Source: Spirochaetaceae bacterium
Lineage (GTDB): Bacteria; Spirochaetota; Spirochaetia; SZUA-6; Bin103
Length of the DNA: 7,635 nt
NCBI GenBank assembly: GCA_028820215.1
Contig: JAPPKD010000072.1
Span: 1 to 7,635, forward strand
Reading direction: 5' to 3'
Shown: piece by piece, positions 1-5,529 of the stretch
Layout: each line of letters opens with the position of its first letter
Position numbering within the stretch: the stretch's first letter is position 1
Notes under the pieces: generated by a model
What the model was told of the DNA's origin: nothing
The model's database searches: none
What the model saw: the letters and a program-made list of their open reading frames with translations, nothing else
Translations under genes and position numbers: made by a program

Positions 1-178
1 GCTCGCCGTCGCGGCGCTCGAACACCGTCTTGCCCCACATCCGCAGCACCCACCCGGCGTGGTGGCGGGTGCAGCCGTGCAGCTTGACGAACTCGTCGAG
101 CATCGCTGTCTTCTGTCGCTTGCCGGCACGCCGGTACCGGCTGACCATCTCGCGCGTGAGCGCCTTGCGTTGACCCAT
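1..178 (-). CDS. IS transposase / integrase-core protein, N-terminal fragment (runs off the left edge)
   Basis: Fifty-nine codons are visible on the - strand. The protein starts MGQRKALTREMVSRYRRAG and continues with a basic helix-turn-helix-like stretch (KTAMLDEFVKLHGCTRHHAG, then WVLRMWGK). This matches my memory of the N-terminus of DDE integrase-core transposases of the IS481/ISNCY (IS1202-like) type, which open with a short 'ALTREV..RYRRA.K..K..ILDEF' segment before the catalytic core. The core itself is outside the window. Two in-frame ATGs exist, at 190 and 178. GGAGGAG abuts the one at 190 with no spacer and lies 12 nt before the one at 178, so 178 is preferred. The family label is from pattern memory; the class 'IS transposase' is more secure. 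Confidence 0.7.
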   Translation of the reverse strand, partial: MGQRKALTREMVSRYRRAGKRQKTAMLDEFVKLHGCTRHHAGWVLRMWGKTVFERRDGE

Positions 179-222
179 GGTGAGCCCCATCTCCTCCGAC
201 CTCCGCCCCGATGGTGGGCTGG

Positions 223-284
223 CCGTTCGTGTGGATGTTTCGATGAGGCACCGGTTTCCGCTCGTGTGGATTTTTGATGAGGCA
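223..284. repeat. Two direct repeats at the IS end (putative transposase-binding sites)
   Basis: Copy A (223-250) and copy B (258-284) share CTCGTGTGGATTTTTGATGA-like sequence followed by GGCA. They differ by a few substitutions and a one-base indel, with a repeat spacing of about 34-35 nt. Both end exactly in GATGAGGCA. Their position between the transposase start and unrelated chromosomal DNA fits a terminal and a subterminal transposase-binding site. No protein-coding role is apparent, although the frame of the downstream enzyme happens to stay open across them. Confidence 0.65.
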
Positions 285-338
285 ATGCGCGGACTTGCAC
301 CGCAAGCCGCCGGCTCGGCAGACTCGTCACGGTTGCGG

Positions 339-2402
339 ATGGAGGCACAGAGGACGCCCAAGCCCGCGGTCCTGCCGAGGCTGACGGCGCTCGGAGTCGA
401 CGATGCGGTCGCGCTGGCGGAGAACATCGAGCGCTGCGCGGTCGAGCCGACCGGAGAGCGGCGCTGGCAGCGGATGGTCCGTGAAGTGCTGGCCGAGCCG
501 TTGCCGCTCACTCGCATCCCCTTTGCCGTGCACCGGCTGTGCTTCGCTGCCGCGTACTCGGACCGCGACCCTGACCTGCCGCCGGCGCCGGCGTGGCTGC
601 CGGAGATGGGGTCCGGAGACACCAACGTACGCAGGCTGGCGCGGCGCGTCGGCGTCGACGACATCGCCGCTCTGCACCGCTGGTCGATCGAGCATCGCAC
701 CGAGTTCTGGAAACTGATGTGCGAGCACCTCCGGATCGGTTTCCACGGCGATCCGGGTCCCGCCTGGCGCGACGGCCGGTGGTTTCCCGACGCGCGGCTG
801 AACATCGCCGAGAACTGCCTCGAGCCGAGGTCGGCCGGAGAGCGGCTGGCGATCGTCTACCGCACGAGCAGGGACGGACCGCTGGACGGGATGAGCCGGG
901 CCGACCTGGCGCGACTGGCGTACGTCGTGGCCGGTCACCTGCGCGAACGCGGGCTGCGACCGGGCGCCCGCGTGGCGCTCTACCTGCCGATGACGGCGGA
1001 GGCGGTCGCCGCTTACCTGGGGGTGATCCTGGCCGGCTGCACGGCGGTCTCGATCGCCGACAGCTTCGCCGCGCCGCAGGTGGCGGTCCGGTTGCGCATC
1101 ACCGGTACCTCGCTGGCGATCGTCGCCACCCGCACCTATGAGCGACTCCTGGACGCCGCTCCCGACCTGGACGCCATCGTCATCGGCGAGCTCCCGGGCG
1201 GCCTCAGGCCGCGCGCCGCGGACACTCCCTGGGATCGGGTGGCGTCTGCCGCCCCGACCGACGCGGTCGCCTGCGCGACCGGAACGCACACGAACATCCT
1301 GTTCTCCTCCGGTACCACCGGCGAGCCCAAGGCGATCCCGTGGACCCATCTGACCCCGATCAAGTGCGCGACCGACGCCATGTTGCTGCATGACGTGCGG
1401 CCTGACGACGTGCTGGCATGGCCGACGAGCCTGGGGTGGATGATGGGTCCGTGGCTGATCTACGCCGCGCTCCTCAACCAGGCGACGATCGCCCTGTACC
1501 ATCCCGGCCCGAAGGGAGCGGACTTCGGCAGGTTCGTGCGGGACGCGGGCGTCACCATGCTCGGACTCGTGCCGACGCTGGTGCGCATCTGGCGCCAATC
1601 CGGCTGCATGGAGGGAATCGACTGGAGCCGCATACGCCGCTTCAGCTCGACGGGTGAGTGCTCGGACCCCGAGGACCAGCTCTACCTGATGGCGCTCGCG
1701 GGCTACCGACCGGTCATCGAGTACTGCGGAGGCACGGAGATCGGAGGCGGATACGTCTCGGCGACGATGGATCAGCCGGCCGCGCCGGCGACGTTCACGA
1801 CTCCGGCGTTCGGGCTGGACCTGGCCATCCGGGACGAGCACGGGCAACCGGCGACCGACGGCGAGCTGTTCCTGGTGCCGCCATCGGTCGGCCTGTCCAC
1901 CGAGCTGCTCAACGACGATCACCACGACGTGTACCTGGCCGATACGCCGATCGCCGACGGCCGGCCGCTGCGCCGCCACGGCGATCACATGCAGCGGCTG
2001 CCGGGGGGCTACTACCGCGCCCTCGGCCGTGTCGACGACACGATGAACCTGTCGGGGATCAAGGTGTCCTCCGCAGAGATCGAGCGCGCCCTGTCGGGCG
2101 TGGAAGGCATCGGCGAATGCGCGGCCGTGGCGGTTGCGGACCGCCACGGCGGGCCCGATCGGCTGGTGGTCTTCGCGGTTCCGTCCCGAGGGCTGGCGGA
2201 CCCGCTCCCGGCACTGCAGCACGCCCTTGCCGAACGGCTCAATCCCCTGTTCAAGATCTCGGAGGTCTGCCTGGTCGATGCGCTGCCGCGGACCGCCTCC
2301 AACAAGGTGATGCGGCGGGAGTTGCGCTCGGCCTATGCGGCGGACCGCTCCTCGGGTTCCGGGGCATCGACACGCAGCCGCTCCATGCGCACTATGCTGT
2401 AG
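339..2402 (+). CDS. Acyl-activating enzyme, AMP-forming acyl-CoA synthetase of the AAE17/AAE18-like family
   Basis: This protein of 687 residues belongs to the ANL (adenylate-forming) superfamily. Such enzymes activate a carboxylic acid with ATP to an acyl-AMP and transfer it to CoA. Visible motifs are the P-loop SSGTTGEPK (residues 323-331), the CGGTEIGG aromatic/Thr-Glu motif (463-470), the ribose-binding Asp in RRHGD (D549), the hinge GRVDD (563-567) and the C-terminal catalytic lysine in PRTASNKVMRR (K656). Stretches such as NILFSSGTTGEPKAIPWT, LGWMMGPWL and NHHDVY/DDHHDVY closely match plant AAE17/AAE18 proteins as I remember them. The long N-terminal region (LTALGVDDA onward) is also shared, so the gene looks intact. 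The natural substrate is unknown. The reading frame is open back to 177; ATG 339 is chosen because homology begins about 10 residues later. ATG 285, directly after the IS end and preceded by GATGAGG, is a real alternative (705 residues). Neither start has a strong ribosome binding site. Confidence 0.88.
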   Translation: MEAQRTPKPAVLPRLTALGVDDAVALAENIERCAVEPTGERRWQRMVREVLAEPLPLTRIPFAVHRLCFAAAYSDRDPDLPPAPAWLPEMGSGDTNVRRLARRVGVDDIAALHRWSIEHRTEFWKLMCEHLRIGFHGDPGPAWRDGRWFPDARLNIAENCLEPRSAGERLAIVYRTSRDGPLDGMSRADLARLAYVVAGHLRERGLRPGARVALYLPMTAEAVAAYLGVILAGCTAVSIADSFAAPQVAVRLRITGTSLAIVATRTYERLLDAAPDLDAIVIGELPGGLRPRAADTPWDRVASAAPTDAVACATGTHTNILFSSGTTGEPKAIPWTHLTPIKCATDAMLLHDVRPDDVLAWPTSLGWMMGPWLIYAALLNQATIALYHPGPKGADFGRFVRDAGVTMLGLVPTLVRIWRQSGCMEGIDWSRIRRFSSTGECSDPEDQLYLMALAGYRPVIEYCGGTEIGGGYVSATMDQPAAPATFTTPAFGLDLAIRDEHGQPATDGELFLVPPSVGLSTELLNDDHHDVYLADTPIADGRPLRRHGDHMQRLPGGYYRALGRVDDTMNLSGIKVSSAEIERALSGVEGIGECAAVAVADRHGGPDRLVVFAVPSRGLADPLPALQHALAERLNPLFKISEVCLVDALPRTASNKVMRRELRSAYAADRSSGSGASTRSRSMRTML
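2367..2395 (+). promoter_or_regulatory. Weak candidate promoter for tRNA-Cys inside the 3' end of the acyl-activating enzyme gene
   Basis: TCGACA (2367-2372) matches five of six bases of the -35 consensus. It is followed after 17 bp by CACTAT (2390-2395), and TATGCT overlaps at 2393-2398. Either -10 would start transcription a few bases before the tRNA. The -10 match is poor, so read-through from the upstream gene is equally possible. Confidence 0.25.
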
Positions 2403-2412
2403 CACGCAACCC

Positions 2413-2484
2413 GGCGCCGTACCCAAGTGGTAAGGGAGAGGTCTGCAAAACCTTTATGCACCGGTTCGATTCCGGTCGGCGCCT
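2413..2484 (+). tRNA. tRNA-Cys, anticodon GCA
   Basis: The full cloverleaf can be folded by eye. The acceptor stem pairs GGCGCCG (2413-2419) with CGGCGCC (2477-2483). The D stem pairs CCC with GGG (2422-2424 with 2434-2436). The anticodon stem pairs GAGGT with ACCTT around the loop CTGCAAA, giving anticodon GCA at 2445-2447. The variable loop is TATGC. The T stem pairs ACCGG with CCGGT around TTCGATT. The discriminator base is U (2484), the identity element of tRNA-Cys. CCA is not encoded: TGACCC follows. It lies 10 nt after the acyl-activating enzyme stop and 19 nt from the stop of the convergent gene. The matching synthetase gene, cysS, is in the same window on the other strand. Confidence 0.97.
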
Positions 2485-2503
2485 GACCCGTCGGCAACGA
2501 GGC

Positions 2504-4162
2504 TCAGAAGCGGTCCGTGACGGTGAGCCCCAGCCAGTCCGTCCGGTATACGGAGGTCGCACCCACCACGTCCTCGTGCGCGGTCTGCAACCCGGGGACC
2601 TCCGGCCGCTGGAAGCGCCGCGCACGCGCGATCGGCTGCGGATCGGAGATCCCCTTGGCAATCACGATCCTGCGGCTGTCCAGCCTGCCGAACCACGGGT
2701 CGGCCGCCGCGTCGTCCGCGGGCCGGGCGGCAAGAGATGCACCGGCTTCCATCGCCGGGTCCACGGGCACCCAGCCGAAGTCCTCCAGAAAGAACTCCGC
2801 CCAGTAGTGCGGGACCGCCCGTGCGCTGTCGTCTATCAGGTATCCCGCCACGGGGCGTGCGGGGATGCCCGCGGCGCGGGCCACGGCGCTGAACGTGAGC
2901 GCGTACTCGTATGGCGCGGCCCTGCGTTCGTCGATCGCCGCGGCCACGACCTGCATGGGTCCCGCGCCGGCAGGCGCGATGCGGGCGCCTGCCGCGGCAA
3001 CCGGCTGCAGCCGGGCGACCACGTAGTCGAACGTCAGGCGGGCCCGCCACAGCGGATTGACGTAGCCCCGCATGGCTCGCTCGGCGATCGCCAGCAGATT
3101 CCCGCCGGACGGCACGACCGCGTCGCCGCCGGTGAAGCGCTCATGGAAGGCGCTGTCCGTGCGGTATCCTCGCACGGACGACGGCTCGATGGTCGTCTGA
3201 ATCGCGTAGCGCCGTATCCGGTAATCGGTCCGGATTTCGTGAGTCGCGCCGGCACCCGGATCGTGGAACCGGAACAGCCCGACGCCCGCGGGGTCCCGCC
3301 GAATCGGCCGCTCGTCGACCGAGGGCTCGGCCAGGTGCCGCTGCGCCGGCGTCTCCGGGATCGCGGGGATCCAGAGGTAGAGCTCGACGCCGGCGGCGCC
3401 CGCCGCGGCGATGCCGACCGCGTAGGTCGCCGCGTAGCCGCGCGGGTCGAGATAGCGAACGGTCCCCACCTCGCTGCGGACCTCGAATTCGTGGGCGGCG
3501 CTCTGTCCGGTTCCGTTACGGACCGACACCTCGCCCGAGCGCACGCCCGCCGGCACCCGCACCACGATCAGGCGATCGCCCCAGCGAACGTGGTCCAGGT
3601 CGACCGACGAGCTTTCGATCACGGGGTTCGGCCGCGCCGCCCCCTCGCCGCCGGCCGCCGCCGTGAAGCGCACCGCGCCGGGCGAAGCCCCGAACCCGAT
3701 GCCGCTGATGGTGATCTGCTCACCGACCGCGGCGGCGGACGGGCTCACCTCCCTGACGACAGGAGGGCTCCCGGGCCGCGGACTGTCGGCAACCGGGCTC
3801 GGAAGATCGTCGCGGCGGGTCAGCAGGATCCCGTTGCTGGCTCCGGCCGGGGTTACCACGCGCACGAGCCCGCTTGCGAACGACGCGGGCACGACGACCA
3901 CGATGCGCTCGTCCGACCAGGCGCGATACGCACTCGTGCGCGGCTCCCCGCCGGCGAAGGATACGGCGCTGGTACCGCGCTCGCGGCCGAAAAAGCGTCC
4001 CTGCAGGCTGACGACCCGTCCGGGGGTCGTCACCTGAGGCGTCAGCGCATGCAGCCGCGGCGACGGCGTCGCGAACCTGGAGATGGCGAAGGACGCGGCC
4101 GCCACCAGGAGCAGGGCCGCCATCGCACGGGCGGCGCCGCGGCCCGGTCGCATGCGGAGCAC
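2504..4162 (-). CDS. Membrane-anchored TIG/IPT-domain protein with a degenerate transglutaminase-like domain
   Basis: This protein of 552 residues starts with a hydrophobic segment (about 13-28) that should act as a signal anchor or signal peptide, so the rest is outside the cytoplasm. Two TIG/IPT immunoglobulin-like domains follow (about 38-116 and 134-227), each opening with the P..A..G..V...G..FG pattern. The C-terminal half holds a transglutaminase-like core (about 385-471) with the family's LTFSAVARAAGIPARPVAGY segment, the His of PHYWAEF (H452) and the Asp of GWVPVDP (D468). The catalytic cysteine, expected three residues before the Tyr of the C-x-(D/E)-Y-A motif, is proline here (P417 in APYEYA), and I find no cysteine anywhere in the protein. 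It is therefore probably a non-catalytic binding or structural relative. The start is GTG 4162, 10 nt after the preceding stop; ATG 4153 (three residues shorter) is equally possible. It is the last gene of the operon. Confidence 0.8.
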   Translation of the reverse strand: MLRMRPGRGAARAMAALLLVAAASFAISRFATPSPRLHALTPQVTTPGRVVSLQGRFFGRERGTSAVSFAGGEPRTSAYRAWSDERIVVVVPASFASGLVRVVTPAGASNGILLTRRDDLPSPVADSPRPGSPPVVREVSPSAAAVGEQITISGIGFGASPGAVRFTAAAGGEGAARPNPVIESSSVDLDHVRWGDRLIVVRVPAGVRSGEVSVRNGTGQSAAHEFEVRSEVGTVRYLDPRGYAATYAVGIAAAGAAGVELYLWIPAIPETPAQRHLAEPSVDERPIRRDPAGVGLFRFHDPGAGATHEIRTDYRIRRYAIQTTIEPSSVRGYRTDSAFHERFTGGDAVVPSGGNLLAIAERAMRGYVNPLWRARLTFDYVVARLQPVAAAGARIAPAGAGPMQVVAAAIDERRAAPYEYALTFSAVARAAGIPARPVAGYLIDDSARAVPHYWAEFFLEDFGWVPVDPAMEAGASLAARPADDAAADPWFGRLDSRRIVIAKGISDPQPIARARRFQRPEVPGLQTAHEDVVGATSVYRTDWLGLTVTDRF

Positions 4163-4174
4163 CCGGCGGTGCTC
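4157..4174 (-). promoter_or_regulatory. Hairpin across the stop/start junction of the last two operon genes
   Basis: On the - strand, GAGCACC and GGTGCTC form a perfect 7-bp stem closed by the four-base loop GCCG. The 5' arm starts within the upstream stop codon (TGA, 4175-4173), and the 3' arm contains the GTG start codon (4162-4160) of the transglutaminase-like gene. The alternative ATG 4153 lies just outside the stem. Ribosomes finishing the upstream gene would open this structure, so it could enforce translational coupling. The pairing is visible; the function is inferred. Confidence 0.4.
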
Positions 4175-4832
4175 AGGAAACGGCGTTCTGCTGCTGCGGG
4201 ACCTCGTTCTCTTCGTAGAGGTCCACCTGGACCGCCATGACGATCACCACGGCCACCGGTCCGCCCTCCTCCGCGTCCTCGTGCTGGGGCGGATCCACCG
4301 GAAAGGCATCGGCCCGGAAGTGGAACCGCCTGGTGTGGCCCTGCAACTGGTCCTCGCCACCAAGCGGGAACAACAGCACGTGATCGCCGAGCGCCACCGG
4401 CATGGCGCGATAGGCGCTTGCCACCGGCTCACTCCCGTAGGCGCCTGCCGGGTCGGCCTGCCAGATCTGGAGCTGTACGTGCAGCGTGAGCTCGGCCGCG
4501 GTGATCCACACCGGCGTGAACAGCGCCTCCACTTTCAGCCGGTCTGTCTGCTCCAGGGTGGCTCCGACTGCTTGCCTGGGCTTGGTGGGAGTCGACTGGT
4601 CCAGCTTCATGATGATTCTGCCGTCCAGCGTGACCAGGCTGAGTGCCAGGCGAATCTCCAGCGGGCGGGCAGCGAAATCCTCCAGCAACGCGTCCGGCAG
4701 CGCTGAACCCGACCCGCTCGCATCGGCGGGAGCACTCTGCGCGGCGAGCGGCGTGCCGCCGGCCGCGACCGCCATCAGCAGGGAGCAGATCAGGGAGCGG
4801 AGCCCCCGGCGCCTATGGGGTGGTTGTCGCAC
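4173..4832 (-). CDS. Exported protein of unknown function, 219 residues
   Basis: I do not recognise a family. The N-terminus is a clear signal peptide: basic residues RRR at 7-9, a hydrophobic core LICSLLMAVAAGG, and a likely signal peptidase I site after LAA (residue 31). A Cys in the core (C16) does not sit in a good lipobox. The mature part looks beta-rich, with alternating segments such as LEIRLALSLVTLDGRIIMKL and ELTLHVQLQIW, and ends in an acidic, Gln-rich tail (DLYEENEVPQQQNAVS). The chosen start is GTG 4832, preceded by AAGG with a 5-nt spacer. It gives a textbook signal peptide and a 20-nt overlap with the anti-sigma gene. ATG 4859 would add nine residues before that signal and has no visible ribosome binding site. 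Its place between an anti-sigma factor and an envelope protein suggests an extracytoplasmic role. Confidence 0.72.
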   Translation of the reverse strand: MRQPPHRRRGLRSLICSLLMAVAAGGTPLAAQSAPADASGSGSALPDALLEDFAARPLEIRLALSLVTLDGRIIMKLDQSTPTKPRQAVGATLEQTDRLKVEALFTPVWITAAELTLHVQLQIWQADPAGAYGSEPVASAYRAMPVALGDHVLLFPLGGEDQLQGHTRRFHFRADAFPVDPPQHEDAEEGGPVAVVIVMAVQVDLYEENEVPQQQNAVS

Positions 4833-5448
4833 GTTCGCCTTGGTGCAGCTCGCCTTCATGCACGATGACCGGCGATCCGATCAGCCGATAGCTCACGGGT
4901 GGCAGGTTCACCTCCATCGTGGCGGAGTCGCCGAACGGCGCAGCAGCAGACGGCTGCAGCTCGACCTCGTGCAGAATCTTCGGCGCGCCGAAGAGTTGAA
5001 ACTCGCTGGTACTCGGGAGCGTCAGCTCCATCACCACCGCGCGCTCCGCGCCGTATGGCGCCACCGGGTCCTCCGGGACGGCAGCCAACCGGCTCAACGC
5101 GGCACGCCCCCACTCGTCCAGGGCCGGCGGACGGTCCCCGAGCGCCAGGGTGAACACGAAGGCGACCGCCAACGCCGCCGAGGCGGCCGCGATCGGCAGC
5201 CGCAGCGAACCGCGAAGGCGCCCGGCGGAGGCCGGCGCCTGCGCGTCGAGCCGTCTCCATACCCGGATCGCCGCCTCTTCCACGTCGGGCTCCTCGCACT
5301 CGATCAACCGGTGCGACACGGACTGAAAACGCCGCAGGCGCGTCCGGCAGTGCTCGCATCCGGCGAGATGGGCCTCGATGCGCTCGGCGCTTCCGGGCGG
5401 CAACTCGTGGTCGTGGAAGCTGGACAGGACAGGGTCGTCAGGGCACAT
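4813..5448 (-). CDS. Zinc-finger (ZAS-type) anti-sigma factor with one transmembrane helix
   Basis: This protein of 211 residues has a cytoplasmic N-terminal zf-HC2/ZAS motif: H27-x3-C31-x2-C34, with C2 about 25 residues upstream as the expected fourth ligand. In this family the domain binds and silences the partner ECF sigma factor, here encoded just upstream. One transmembrane helix follows (about 84-103), so the C-terminal ~105 residues should be extracytoplasmic and could sense envelope state. That domain contains two related segments (140-164 and 178-201), both of the form ME-x-x-LP...LxGxPxIxHExEL. The start is ATG 5448, inside the last copy of the 16-bp repeat. It has no Shine-Dalgarno sequence, which suggests initiation by coupling to upstream translation. 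TTG 5457 would add three residues. The 3' end overlaps the next gene. Confidence 0.85.
   Translation of the reverse strand: MCPDDPVLSSFHDHELPPGSAERIEAHLAGCEHCRTRLRRFQSVSHRLIECEEPDVEEAAIRVWRRLDAQAPASAGRLRGSLRLPIAAASAALAVAFVFTLALGDRPPALDEWGRAALSRLAAVPEDPVAPYGAERAVVMELTLPSTSEFQLFGAPKILHEVELQPSAAAPFGDSATMEVNLPPVSYRLIGSPVIVHEGELHQGERATTTP
4846..5031 (-). repeat. Internal duplication in the anti-sigma factor's extracytoplasmic domain
   Basis: Residues 140-164 (4957-5031) and 178-201 (4846-4917) align with one gap. Shared positions include M-E, L-P, S, L, G, P, I, H-E and E-L, as in FQLFGAPKILHEVEL against YRLIGSPVIVHEGEL. The 13 residues between are unrelated. The similarity is at protein level, which suggests an old duplication of a beta-rich module. 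Confidence 0.55.
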
Positions 5449-5529
5449 GGTCGTCAAGGCACATGGTCGTCAAGGCACATGGTCGTCACGGCACATTATC
5501 GGCAGGACGCATCGTCGTCAGGACACATG
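5434..5529 (-). repeat. Six tandem copies of a 16-bp unit joining the sigma and anti-sigma genes
   Basis: On the - strand the units, in reading order, are CATGTGTCCTGACGAC (5514-5529), GATGCGTCCTGCCGAT (5498-5513), AATGTGCCGTGACGAC (5482-5497), CATGTGCCTTGACGAC twice (5466-5481 and 5450-5465), and CATGTGCCCTGACGAC (5434-5449). The first unit carries the sigma stop codon TGA (5520-5518) and the last carries the anti-sigma ATG (5448). Every unit contains an ATG at its second base. The ATGs of the five upstream units open frames of 8-10 codons, for example MCLDDHVP-stop. Because 16 is not a multiple of three, each ATG lies in a different frame from its neighbour. The two identical units point to recent slippage or duplication. 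Confidence 0.93.

Larger units (their letters stand above)
1..284 (-). mobile_element. End of an insertion sequence, truncated by the window edge
   Basis: This segment holds the 5' end of a transposase gene reading off the left edge and, between that gene and the neighbouring enzyme gene, two near-identical direct repeats that both finish in GATGAGGCA. Subterminal repeated sites beside a transposase start are typical of IS elements, where they bind transposase. I place the outer boundary at 284, the end of the second repeat, so on the - strand the element would begin TGCCTCATCAAAAATCC. The boundary is inferred. The other end and any target-site duplication lie outside the window. Confidence 0.55.

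Noticed and set aside
327..2426. Long open frame of 699 codons on the - strand opposite the acyl-activating enzyme
   Set aside because: It is a GC-driven shadow: Arg/Gln/Val-rich with no domain pattern, while the + strand frame carries all ANL-superfamily motifs.
2485..2503. Rho-independent terminator between the convergent tRNA and TIG gene
   Set aside because: The 19-nt gap has no stem-loop or T-run on either strand.
1658..4240. Open frame of 860 codons on the + strand crossing the enzyme gene end, the tRNA and the TIG gene
   Set aside because: It runs through a tRNA gene and opposite a well-supported gene, with low-complexity Arg/Gly/Ala composition; open by base composition only.
5434..5529. 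CRISPR-like array
   Set aside because: The 16-bp units are directly adjacent with no spacers and are too short for CRISPR repeats; they are explained better by the gene junction.
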